From: JAZDGX01 sp964482205
GTDB taxonomy: Bacteria > Eisenbacteria > RBG-16-71-46 > CAIMUX01 > WJJG01
Direction of reading: 5' to 3'
Assembly: GCA_964482205.1 (NCBI GenBank)
Contig: CAYZWI010000011.1
Span: 1-64,000, forward strand
Length of the DNA stretch: 64,000 nt
Position 1 is the first letter of the stretch; each line of letters starts with the position of its first letter. This document shows, one piece after another, positions 43,935 through 51,731 of this stretch. A program made the translations under genes and the position numbers. A model generated the notes under the pieces. It was given only the letters and a program-made list of their open reading frames with translations, was not told the DNA's origin and ran no database searches.

Positions 43935-43944
43935 TCCGTTTCCG

Positions 43945-44979
43945 TTAGAGATCGATGACCTCCGTCCAACCGTACTTGTCCGGCGCGTCGCCGAACTGGA
44001 TGGCGGTCAGGCCCTTGTACAGCTTCGTGCACATCGGGCCGGGCTTGCCGTCGGGCAGGTAGACGACCTCTTCCTTGCCGATTGTGATGCTCTCGACCGG
44101 CGTGATGACCGCCGCGGTCCCGCACGCCCCCGCTTCCACGAAGGTGCGCAGCTCTTCGAGCAGCACCGGCCGCTCTTCCACCCGGAAACCGAGATCGGGG
44201 GCCAGCTCGCGCAGCGAGAGGTTCGTGATCGAACGCAGGATCGAAGGCGACTTGGGGGTCACATAGACCTGGTCCTTCGTGATCCCGAAGAAGTTCGCCG
44301 CTCCCAGCTCATCGATGTACTTGTGCTCGCGCGCATCCAGGTAGAGCGCCTCGCCGTAGCCCGCACGCTTCGCTTGCACCGTCGCGCGCATGCCGGCCGC
44401 GTAGTTGCCGCCCGCCTTGGCGGTGCCCACGCCGTATGGCGCCGCGCGATCGAGCTTGCTTTCGATGATCAGCTTCGTCGGCGAGAAGCCCTTCTTGAAG
44501 TACGGCCCGACGGGAGTGGCGAGCAGCAGGAAGGTGTACTCGTCCGCGGGGTGCACGCCGATGCGCGCGCCGGTGCCGATCAAGAGCGGACGGATGTAGA
44601 GCGCGGCGCCGCTGCCGTAGGGCGGAATGAAGCGGTGATTCAATTTCACGAGGCGGCGCACCGCGCGGCAGAAGAGCTCGACCGGGGGCGGCTCCATGAG
44701 CAGGATGTTCGCCGAGTGGATCATGCGCTTGGCGTTCTCGGCCATGCGGAAAGCGAGCACGCGGCCGTCCTTGGCCTCGTAGATCTTCAGCCCCTCGAAC
44801 GCTTCCTGCCCGTAGTGCAGGCAGGTGGCCGCGATGTGGATCTGAAAAGTCTCGCTGTCGCTCGCTTCGCCATCGTCCCATTGCCCGTCCTTCCAGGTGT
44901 AGCGCAGGTTGAAGTCGGTCTTTTGATAGGCGAACGGAAGACTGGCGAAATCGAGACTCGCTTTTTCCCTGACAGCCAT
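43945..44979 (-). CDS. ilvE: Branched-chain amino acid aminotransferase
   Basis: 344 residues from the ATG at 44979 (GAGAGGT upstream). Fold-type IV PLP aminotransferase of the longer BCAT class (eukaryote-like length): HYGQEAFEGLKIYEAKDG, YIRPLLIGTGARIGVHPADE, KLDRAAPYGVGTAKAGGNYA (PLP Lys in this run), DELGAANFFGI, and GACGTAAVITPVESI near the cofactor phosphate. Interconverts Leu, Ile and Val with their 2-oxo acids. It sits directly downstream of the radical SAM/PqqD pair with a 113-nt gap, so co-transcription is possible, but a role in peptide maturation is not implied. Confidence 0.92.
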   Translation of the reverse strand: MAVREKASLDFASLPFAYQKTDFNLRYTWKDGQWDDGEASDSETFQIHIAATCLHYGQEAFEGLKIYEAKDGRVLAFRMAENAKRMIHSANILLMEPPPVELFCRAVRRLVKLNHRFIPPYGSGAALYIRPLLIGTGARIGVHPADEYTFLLLATPVGPYFKKGFSPTKLIIESKLDRAAPYGVGTAKAGGNYAAGMRATVQAKRAGYGEALYLDAREHKYIDELGAANFFGITKDQVYVTPKSPSILRSITNLSLRELAPDLGFRVEERPVLLEELRTFVEAGACGTAAVITPVESITIGKEEVVYLPDGKPGPMCTKLYKGLTAIQFGDAPDKYGWTEVIDL

Positions 44980-45092
44980 GGCAATACCTCTCGAATCGGT
45001 GATGGGACGCCTGAAAACCGAGCCGAAGAGGATACCACTCGGCGAAAAGGGAATCCACCCCTGTGTCTCCTCGCTCTCGCGGCCCGGAAGGG

Positions 45093-45470
45093 CTAACCGG
45101 CCCCGTTTCCGGCCGTTTTCAGGACCAGGCCCGCCTCCTCCAAGGCGGCCAGGAAGCCCAGGGCGTCCCGGCGCAGCATGACAGGGTCCACCGCGGGAAA
45201 CCGGGCGGCGAGCCCGGCAATCACGGCCTCGCGCCGCGCGCCTGCGTCGAGGGCCTCCCAAAGGTGGAGCGCGGCCGCGCCCTGGAATTCGAGCGCATCT
45301 CCGGTGCGGGAGAGGACCGTCCACCCGCCCCGCTTGTTCTCGAAGGCCCGTATGGCGGGCGCGCGGACCAGGAAGGGCTCTGCCTCCCGGCGTGAAGCGG
45401 ACGGGGGCAAGGCGGTCTCATCCGGAGGGCCGGGGCGCGATCCGGCGTCATGAATTCGATCCCGATGCAT
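45093..45470 (-). CDS. PqqD-like peptide-recognition protein (stand-alone RRE)
   Basis: 125 residues; GAGGAGAACTCC precedes the ATG. The C-terminal 85 residues have the PqqD pattern: basic/aromatic opening FENKRGGWTVLSRTGDALEF, the helix AAALHLWEALDAGARREAVI, then LAARFPAVDPVMLRRDALGF and ALEEAGLV. PqqD-family proteins bind the leader of a ribosomally made peptide and deliver it to a radical SAM enzyme (established for PqqD and other RREs). The gene starts 13 nt after the radical SAM gene. The N-terminal 40 residues are Pro/Arg-rich and probably flexible. Confidence 0.85.
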   Translation of the reverse strand: MHRDRIHDAGSRPGPPDETALPPSASRREAEPFLVRAPAIRAFENKRGGWTVLSRTGDALEFQGAAALHLWEALDAGARREAVIAGLAARFPAVDPVMLRRDALGFLAALEEAGLVLKTAGNGAG

Positions 45471-45483
45471 GGAGTTCTCCTCT

Positions 45484-46734
45484 TCATGGAAGTGACAGAG
45501 CATTCCCCGGGCCGGCGTCCCAGCGAATGCCGCCCGCAAGCATCTCCCTGCATTCCGACAGCACGCGATCTCCCCCCGCCATCACATCCATGGGGCAAGG
45601 CTCGCAGGTCGCGTAGTGGGGACACTCGCGGCAGAGGGCCAGCCGTTCGTACACGCGCGCCGAATGGGCGAAGCGGAAGAAGCGCGTGAAGTAGGGAGAA
45701 TCGAGGAAGCCTTCTCCTCCCGGTTCGAGAATGGAGAGGCACTGCTTCTCGTACCACGAGGAGCCATCGTCTTTCTTCGGCGGCAGGCGCGCGGCGGCCA
45801 GACGGCACGGATGCAGCCCGCCCGCTTCATTCATCACGGCCGAATGAAACCCTCCCGGACACGAACGCCCGACGCTTCCCGGAAATCCGAGCTCCTTCGC
45901 GAGCGCGGCCTTGAGAAGCGCGTTGCCATAGTTGAGGACGATCGCCGGATGTCCGGACGAGCCTTCGGACGCATGCGAGGCCTCTTTGCCCGGCCCGCGC
46001 CACACGCGCGTCGCAGCGCGCGCCAGCCGCGCCGCTCCATCGATCCATTCGCGCGGCCCCGGCGCGAGCGCGCGCACATCGTCGCCGTGCCAGGGAAAGA
46101 CGCGCATGCGTTCGAGCAGAATCGCATCCACGCCCGATTCGGCGATGCGCCTGACGGAATCCCCCAGCCGCGCGAGATTGACGCGCGTGAGGGTCATCTG
46201 CACGGTGACGCGGGGCAGGCCGTTCGCGGATTTGCGCGCGGCGAGGAGCGCGCCCAGGTTGCGCCACGCCTTCGCGTGCGCCCCGCTTCCTCGAACCGCG
46301 TCGTTCTCGCGCGGGAAGAAGCTGTCGATGCTGAAATTGACCGAGAGACCTGCCCGGCCGAGCCAGGACTCGCGCAGGCGCTCGCTGTGCGCGAGGCCGT
46401 TCGTGGCAATCCCGACGGTCAACCCTTCACGCCGGGCCGCATCCAATGCGGTTTGGAGAGCGGGCGCGAGGGTCGGCTCGCCGCCGAGGAGCACGACGCC
46501 CGTCGCTCCGCCCGCCCGCAGCCGGCGGAACACTTCGGGAACGAGGCGCGGCGGAATTTCGCCGGGCGGCCTGTTCGCGGATGCGCCGATCTCCGCGCTC
46601 GCCGCGGAAGCCAGGGTTCCGTCCGCACGCTCCCCGCCGCGCGTCGGCGCGCGCCTTGCTCCTCGCGCGCCGGCCGAGCAATAGGCGCAAACGCCGTCGC
46701 ATCTCGACGTCAAGTCCCAATACACCGTCGCCAT
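45484..46734 (-). CDS. Radical SAM peptide maturase with SPASM-like Cys-rich C-terminus
   Basis: 416 residues from the ATG at 46734 (GAGGAGAGATC upstream). Opens with MATVYWDLTSRCDGVCAYC, the C-x3-C-x2-C cluster; GGEPTLAPAL and IATNGLAHSERL are the following radical SAM motifs. An Ala/Arg-rich stretch (residues 25-60) interrupts the domain after the cluster. The C-terminal part carries extra cysteines for auxiliary Fe-S clusters (SCPGGFHSAV, HPCRLAA, CRECPHYATCEPCP, SECRE), as in SPASM/Twitch enzymes that form thioether or C-C crosslinks. With the 48-residue Cys-tailed peptide upstream and PqqD-like protein downstream, it is the likely modifying enzyme. Confidence 0.88.
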   Translation of the reverse strand: MATVYWDLTSRCDGVCAYCSAGARGARRAPTRGGERADGTLASAASAEIGASANRPPGEIPPRLVPEVFRRLRAGGATGVVLLGGEPTLAPALQTALDAARREGLTVGIATNGLAHSERLRESWLGRAGLSVNFSIDSFFPRENDAVRGSGAHAKAWRNLGALLAARKSANGLPRVTVQMTLTRVNLARLGDSVRRIAESGVDAILLERMRVFPWHGDDVRALAPGPREWIDGAARLARAATRVWRGPGKEASHASEGSSGHPAIVLNYGNALLKAALAKELGFPGSVGRSCPGGFHSAVMNEAGGLHPCRLAAARLPPKKDDGSSWYEKQCLSILEPGGEGFLDSPYFTRFFRFAHSARVYERLALCRECPHYATCEPCPMDVMAGGDRVLSECREMLAGGIRWDAGPGNALSLP

Positions 46735-46849
46735 GATCTCTCCTCGCGCGATGGAATGCAGACTGCGATCGCGGTACGGCCCGGCGGGCCATGACGGACG
46801 AAACGAAGATGCGCATCCGCCCCGCGGCATGCGCGCCGCTCGCGCAGAC

Positions 46850-46903
46850 GCTCCGCGGGGAAGCGGGAGCGCGCACGCTCCCGCTTCTTGGCGTCCGCGG
46901 AGC
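46850..46903 (-). promoter_or_regulatory. Two-tier intercistronic hairpin between precursor and radical SAM gene
   Basis: The inner stem GAAGCGGGAGCG / CGCTCCCGCTTC (46860-46871 / 46876-46887) has a 4-nt loop and 12 perfect pairs. An outer stem GCTCCGCGG / CCGCGGAGC (46850-46858 / 46895-46903) encloses it. It begins 18 nt after the precursor stop and has no T-run on the transcribed side. Such a hairpin commonly protects the precursor transcript or reduces read-through into the enzyme genes (inference). Confidence 0.7.
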
Positions 46904-46921
46904 CGGGCGGCGCGGCGCCCG

Positions 46922-47068
46922 CTAGTTCAGGCTCGAGCAATCGCAGCAGAGGATGTTGGAGCTGGCGATCGTGCCGTTGCGCTGAGGGCCGCGCACGGAG
47001 GCGGCGGGCTCGAGGCGCGGACAGGTGTAGATGTCTTCGTGGTCCCTGGAGACGAACGGCTTCTGCAT
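46922..47068 (-). CDS. Putative RiPP precursor peptide with CCDC tail
   Basis: 48 residues; a strong AAGGAGG lies 6 nt before the ATG at 47068. The N-terminal half (MQKPFVSRDHEDIYTCPRLE) would be the leader, with one Cys at 16. A basic Gly/Pro/Arg middle follows, then the tail NILCCDCSSLN with Cys41, Cys42 and Cys44. Short size, leader-like charged N-terminus, Cys-dense C-terminus and position directly ahead of a radical SAM gene and a PqqD-like gene on the same strand all point to a ribosomally made, post-translationally modified peptide. I do not recognise the family. No dedicated peptidase or exporter lies next to it. Confidence 0.78.
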   Translation of the reverse strand: MQKPFVSRDHEDIYTCPRLEPAASVRGPQRNGTIASSNILCCDCSSLN

Positions 47069-47352
47069 GAGTTCCTCCTTCGTTCTTGGTGGGAATGCAT
47101 CCTTTCTTGCCAACTGCCGGCGGATCCGCGTCGGCGTTCTTTCGCATAGCAGCCGGCATTCCAGGCGCGGCCGCGGCGGGTGCGCGGCTTGCATGAATGC
47201 GAAGCGGCGCGCACACTGAGGCCGGATGCGCCCGCGCGCAGAGGCGCTGCCCTCCCGGCGCAAAGGCGCGAGAGAACGAAGGAAGACGCCCGGTTGCCTC
47301 GCCGGACGACATCTCAAATCCAGGGGAAAACGAATCAGGCCATGGAGGAACG
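47069..47352. other. Divergent promoter region of the RiPP locus and nitroreductase
   Basis: 284 nt between the leftward precursor gene and rightward nitroreductase gene. Both genes have strong ribosome sites here (GGAGG near 47075 on the minus strand; GGAGGAACG near 47345 on the plus strand). No convincing -35/-10 pair or other gene found. Confidence 0.4.
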
Positions 47353-47862
47353 ATGGAGTTTCGCGAGTTGATCGAAAAACGCTACAGCGTGCGAGCCTAC
47401 AAACCGGACCCGGTCCCCGAAGAGGCGCTCGCCGCCGTGCTCGAAGCGGGGCGCCTCGCCCCCACCGCGGCGAATCGCCAGCCCTTCCGCATTCTCGTCG
47501 TCCACACGCGGGGGCGGGAGAGCGAGTTGAAGCGCATGTACCCGCGCGATTGGTTTCTGCAGGCGCCGCTTCTGATCGGCGTGTGCGGATTGCCCGGCGA
47601 AAGCTGGGTGCGTCGCGACGGACGCAATTATGTCGATGTGGATGCCGCCATCGCGATGGATCACATGATTCTCGCGGCGGCCGACCGAGGGCTGGGGACT
47701 TGCTGGATCGGGGCCTTCGATCCTCAGGCGGTGCGCGAGATCTTCGGGTTGCCCGCCGAGGCCGAGCCGATCGCGTTCACTCCCTTGGGCTACGCCGCCG
47801 ACATGCCCGCCCAGAAGAGACGCAAGGCCGTCGAGGAGCTCGTGCGCCACGAGCGTTGGTGA
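47353..47862 (+). CDS. Nitroreductase-family FMN oxidoreductase
   Basis: 169 residues; GGAGGAACG precedes the ATG. The FMN-phosphate run MEFRELIEKRYSVRAYKPDP (R-x-S-x-R type), GRLAPTAANRQPFRILVV, DAAIAMDHMILAAADRGLGT and CWIGAFDP are the family's standard blocks. Dimeric NAD(P)H-dependent flavoprotein; substrates in this family range from nitroaromatics to quinones and peptide thiazolines, so a link with the divergent peptide locus is possible but unproven. Confidence 0.88.
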   Translation: MEFRELIEKRYSVRAYKPDPVPEEALAAVLEAGRLAPTAANRQPFRILVVHTRGRESELKRMYPRDWFLQAPLLIGVCGLPGESWVRRDGRNYVDVDAAIAMDHMILAAADRGLGTCWIGAFDPQAVREIFGLPAEAEPIAFTPLGYAADMPAQKRRKAVEELVRHERW

Positions 47863-47878
47863 GTCGAGCACGCCTCGC

Positions 47879-48589
47879 TCACGGCCAGCGCAGGAGCAGG
47901 GTCTTCGGATCGAATTCGAGGTGCACATCGGCGGGCTCATCGCGCAGATGATCCTTCACGATGCGCACCCGAATGCAGTCGGGGTGCGCTTCCAGACGAA
48001 TGATGAGCGAGAGGTAGGCGTCGAAGCGGGCGATCTCGCTCGGTACTCCGCGCGCATCCAGAGACTGGCCCTCGCGATGGCTGTGCGAGGAAGTCCAGAT
48101 CTCGGCGCCCCATTCGCGAGCCAGGCGCTGCACACCTTCGAGCTCCCAAGCCTCGGTCTTCGCGAACCGCGGCGTGCCGTCCATGATCACGAACGACGGC
48201 GTGAACCCCGCCGCCTCGCGCAGAAACGCGACCGATTGCTCGAGCTTCTCGAGCGAGAAGATCTTGCGATCGTAGACGAGCACATGACGGTTGCGCTCGG
48301 TTTCCAGGAGCGCGTGCAGGCGATGCTCGAGACCCACGCTATCCGCCATCATGTGGAAGATGTGATCGTAGAAGGCGGCCACCCGCTCGACCGGCTCCTG
48401 GGTGGAGATGTGCAGCACCTTGCGTCCGCTCAGGAGCGCGTCGAGCGCGAGCCCAATCAAGAACGCCGTCTTTCCGCCCCCCGGCCGCGAGAAGACGACT
48501 CCGATGTTGCCCGCGCCGAGCCCTCCCTGGGTGGCGCGCTCGAAGACCCGCACCGGACTGCGCTTGAGCTGTTCGGACGATGTCATCAT
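47879..48589 (-). CDS. RecA/KaiC-like ATPase
   Basis: 236 residues. The ATG at 48589 overlaps the EF-G stop (ATGA), implying coupled translation. Walker A SRPGGGKTAFLIGLALDALL; Walker B-like PSFVIMDGTP; EIWTSSHSHREGQ resembles the KaiC/RadA-type sensor strand. The region after Walker A (VLHISTQEPVERVAAFYDHI) is typical of single-domain KaiC/RadB relatives. The C-terminal strand pair (IRVRIVKDHLRDEPADVHLEF) completes the fold. Role unknown; it could act in translation or stress control given the coupling with EF-G (inference). Confidence 0.75.
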   Translation of the reverse strand: MMTSSEQLKRSPVRVFERATQGGLGAGNIGVVFSRPGGGKTAFLIGLALDALLSGRKVLHISTQEPVERVAAFYDHIFHMMADSVGLEHRLHALLETERNRHVLVYDRKIFSLEKLEQSVAFLREAAGFTPSFVIMDGTPRFAKTEAWELEGVQRLAREWGAEIWTSSHSHREGQSLDARGVPSEIARFDAYLSLIIRLEAHPDCIRVRIVKDHLRDEPADVHLEFDPKTLLLRWP

Positions 48590-50688
48590 CTCGAGTGCCC
48601 TCGCTCCCGACGGCCGGCGGCCTTGCGCGCCGCGTAATCGGCGACCAGCGCCTCGGCCACTTCCAGCGGCGCCGGCGCATAGCGCGCGAATTCCATCGTG
48701 AACTCCGCCTTCCCCTGCGTGATCGATCGCAGATGCGTAGCGTAGCCGAACATCTCCGCCAAGGGGACATGCGCGTCGATGCGCAGAAAGCCCTCTTCCT
48801 CCGTCGTGCCCACGATGATCCCGCGCCGGCGCATCAGCGAGCCGATGATGTCGCCCTGGAATTCGCGCGGCCCTTCGACGGAAATCAGCATCATCGGTTC
48901 GAGCACCACCGGGTCGGCGCGCAGATAGGCTTGCTGAAACGCCGTGCGCGAGGCGGTCTGGAAGGCGAGGTCGGAAGAGTCGACCGGATGAAAGGCGCCG
49001 TCCTGCAACACCGCGCGCACGCCTTCGACCGGGAACCCGGCGTACGGGCCCTCGTTCATCGCAGCGCGAAAGCCCTTCTCGCACGAAGGAATGAACTGGG
49101 TGGGAATGTCGCCCCCGGTGATCGCGTTCTCGAATTCGAAGGTCCCGCCGACGAGCGGCTCGAGGCGCCCCTCCACGCGGGCGAACTGGCCGGCGCCCCC
49201 CGTCTGTTTCTTGTGGGTGTACTGAAACGGCGCGCGGGTCGAGATCGTCTCGCGATAGGCCACCTTGGGCTGGCCGGTCCGCACTTCGGTCCCGAATTCG
49301 CGTCGAATGCGCTCGAGGTAGACTTCGAGATGCAGTTCGCCCATGCCCTTGATCAGCGTCTCGCCCGTTCCCTCATCGGTCTCGACGCGGAAGGTGGGGT
49401 CCTCGCGCGAAAAGCGTTGCAGCGCCTTGGCCAGCCGTTCCTCGCCCTGGCGCTCGACGGTCTGCACGGCGAGCGAGACGACCGGATCGGGAACGTGCAT
49501 CGCGGCCAGCGAGATGCGCGAGCCGCCGGTGAGCGTGTCGCCCGAGGCGCATTCCACTCCCAGGAGCGCGACGATGTCCCCCGCGGTCGCTTCCTCGATG
49601 TCCAGCATTTGATCGGCGTGCATGCGCACGAGACGGCCCACCCGGCTCGTCCTTCCCGTACGGGAATTGTGGATCGTCATCGCGCGTGAGAGCGTGCCCT
49701 GGTAGAGCCGCACATAGGTCAGCAGCCCATAGGGCCGTTCCTCGAGCTTGAAGGCCAGGGCGACGAGCTCGTCCTGCGGATCGCTGCTGAGCGGGAGGAC
49801 GCGTTCCTCGTCATTCTCGAGCACGCGCGCTTCGTGGCCCACTTCGCGCGGGCCCGGCAGGTACCGCGCGACCGCGTCCATGAGCAGCTGGACGCCCTTG
49901 TTCTTGTAGGCGCTGCCGAGGAGCACGGGCGTGAAGGCGCTCGCGAGAACGGCGCGGCGCACCGCAGCGTGAATCTGCTCCTCGGTCGCCGGCCCGGCGA
50001 GCAACGCTTCCGCGAGGGCGTCGTCGACCAGCGAAAGCGCGTCCAGAAGCACCTCCCGGCGCGCCTCGGACTCGTCCTGCAAGCGGCGCGGAATGGGTTC
50101 CCACACGAGGGTCTCGCCATTGTCGCCGGCGAAGCGGCAGGCTTGCATGCGGACGAGGTCGATCACGCCTTCGTGCTCGCCTTCCAAGCCGAGCGGCAAT
50201 TGCATCATGACCGCGTTGTGTCCGAGCTTCTCGCGCAGCTGCCCGGCCACGCGCATGGGATTCGCGCCGGTGCGGTCGCACTTGTTGACGAAGGCGAGGC
50301 GCGGGACGCGATAGCGCCGCATCTGGCGGTCAACCGTGATCGATTGCGACTGCACGCCCGCGACTGCGCAGAGCACGAGCACGGCGCCGTCCAGCACCCG
50401 CAAGGCGCGCTCGACCTCGATGGTGAAGTCGACATGGCCGGGGGTGTCGATGATGTTGATGCGCGCGTCGCCCCATTCGATCTGCGTCGCGGCCGAAGTG
50501 ATCGTGATGCCGCGTTCGCGCTCCAGCTCGAGGGTGTCCATCGTCGCGCCGACGCCGTCGCGTCCGCGCACTTCGTGCATGCGGTGAATGCGCTTGGCGT
50601 AATACAGCATCCGCTCGGTCAAGGTGGTCTTGCCCGAGTCGATGTGCGCGCTGATACCGATGTTTCGAAGCCGTTCGTTCTCGCTCAT
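48586..50688 (-). CDS. fusA: Elongation factor G, mitochondrial/spirochaete-type (EFG1)
   Basis: 700 residues. G1 motif AHIDSGKTTLTERMLYY (Ser where classical EF-G has AHIDAGKTT), then RGITITSAATQIEW, DTPGHVDFTIEVERALRVLD, NKCDR and GSAYKNKGVQLLMDAV. Domain IV reads YTHKKQTGGAGQFARVEG and domain V EMFGYATHLRSITQGKAEFT. The wording VRGRDGVGATMDTLELERER and AHIDSGKTT is that of mitochondrial EFG1 and spirochaete-type EFG1 rather than standard fusA. Catalyses ribosomal translocation. In organisms with this type a second EF-G usually handles recycling (family knowledge); it is not in this window. Confidence 0.93.
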   Translation of the reverse strand: MSENERLRNIGISAHIDSGKTTLTERMLYYAKRIHRMHEVRGRDGVGATMDTLELERERGITITSAATQIEWGDARINIIDTPGHVDFTIEVERALRVLDGAVLVLCAVAGVQSQSITVDRQMRRYRVPRLAFVNKCDRTGANPMRVAGQLREKLGHNAVMMQLPLGLEGEHEGVIDLVRMQACRFAGDNGETLVWEPIPRRLQDESEARREVLLDALSLVDDALAEALLAGPATEEQIHAAVRRAVLASAFTPVLLGSAYKNKGVQLLMDAVARYLPGPREVGHEARVLENDEERVLPLSSDPQDELVALAFKLEERPYGLLTYVRLYQGTLSRAMTIHNSRTGRTSRVGRLVRMHADQMLDIEEATAGDIVALLGVECASGDTLTGGSRISLAAMHVPDPVVSLAVQTVERQGEERLAKALQRFSREDPTFRVETDEGTGETLIKGMGELHLEVYLERIRREFGTEVRTGQPKVAYRETISTRAPFQYTHKKQTGGAGQFARVEGRLEPLVGGTFEFENAITGGDIPTQFIPSCEKGFRAAMNEGPYAGFPVEGVRAVLQDGAFHPVDSSDLAFQTASRTAFQQAYLRADPVVLEPMMLISVEGPREFQGDIIGSLMRRRGIIVGTTEEEGFLRIDAHVPLAEMFGYATHLRSITQGKAEFTMEFARYAPAPLEVAEALVADYAARKAAGRRERGHSR

Positions 50689-51041
50689 CGTTCATTCCGA
50701 TTGCCGGGCGGATCCGGCTGCCATTTGCCGCCCAAAAAGCGGCACCCGGCAGCACTCCGCCGGGCGCTCGTCTGTCCCCAGAGAGGCATACGGTAATGCG
50801 AGACCCGCGCGCGGGCCAGCGCGAAATCCACGGGGCTCGCCGCGCCGCCGGCGGCGAGGGCGCCACGGCAACCCTGGCGCTGCCCAAGCTCCACGACTCA
50901 GGCCCGACGGCAGTCGTGAGGACGCGAGTCCCGCGCGGGCGGTTCCGCGGGCGCGCGCACGCGATCGCCGTGCTTCGCGCACATCCTCACGATGCGGGCG
51001 CGCGAGCGTGGAACGCGGACGGATCTCGAATGCAGCCTGCG
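50689..51041. other. Spacer between RRM gene and EF-G with a hairpin element
   Basis: 353 nt, extremely GC-rich. TCGTGAGGA (50914-50922) pairs with TCCTCACGA (50984-50992). On the minus strand this 79-nt hairpin contains TGTGCGCGAAGCACGGC and GTGCGCGCGCC, similar to the first and third blocks of elements A and B. It lies upstream of EF-G and downstream of the RRM gene on that strand. No gene seen. Confidence 0.45.
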
Positions 51042-51338
51042 CTAACGCTCGGGGCTGCGCTGCCAGGGAGCTTCGCTCCTGGGCCGCTCTTCTCGCGGGC
51101 GGGCGAGATTCACCTTCAGCATGCGGCCTTGGTAATCCTGCTGATTCAGATTGTCGATCGCCTTCTGGGCCTGATCCTCGGCTCCCATCTCGACGAAACC
51201 GAAGCCGCGCGAGCGGCCGGTCTCGCGATCCATGACCACCTTCGCCGAGACGACTTCGCCGTACCCGGCGAACATTTCCGCCAGCTCCTCGTTGGTCATC
51301 CGATAGGGAAGATTGCCGACATAGAGATTCGCAGCCAT
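51042..51338 (-). CDS. Small RRM-domain RNA-binding protein
   Basis: 98 residues from the ATG at 51338 (GAGG upstream). A single RNA-recognition motif: RNP2 LYVGNLPY, RNP1 RGFGFVEM, with the helix NEELAEMFAGYGEVV and IDNLNQQDYQGRMLKVNLAR between and after. A short Arg/Glu/Pro tail follows. Bacterial glycine-poor RRM proteins of this size are common in cyanobacteria and several other phyla; they bind single-stranded RNA and may help translation at low temperature (family knowledge). Confidence 0.92.
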   Translation of the reverse strand: MAANLYVGNLPYRMTNEELAEMFAGYGEVVSAKVVMDRETGRSRGFGFVEMGAEDQAQKAIDNLNQQDYQGRMLKVNLARPREERPRSEAPWQRSPER

Positions 51339-51731
51339 CCAAACACCTCGCTCAGGAAAACGCCCCGCCGCACGCGAAGCGATCCGCCACCAAGACACGC
51401 GCCCGAGACCCTGATGCCTTCATGCCGGTTTTCAGCGACAGTCTTCCCGCTCGCAGGACGGTCTCGGAACTCCGGTCAGGGTTCGGAGAGCGCAGAATGA
51501 GAGCAGACCCGTCTTCAAAACCACAATCCGGATGTGCGGAATAGGAGGCCGGTGAGACTTCTCCTTCCAGACCCTCGACTCAGGCATGGACCCAATTTCC
51601 GAGGCCCTTTCCAAGCCTCGAACGACATCAAGGATACCGCAGGGCCGCCCCGCCTTGTCCACAGGTTTTTGCCTGTTTGACGCGCGAATGCACCTTGACC
51701 GCCCCGCCCGGCGTCTCTCAGACTCGCCCGG
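51339..51731. other. Divergent intergenic spacer
   Basis: 393 nt between the RRM gene and the polysaccharide export gene. Promoters for both should lie here; I see no clear -35/-10 pair, RNA gene or strong hairpin. The export gene's ATG lacks an obvious ribosome site. Confidence 0.4.
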
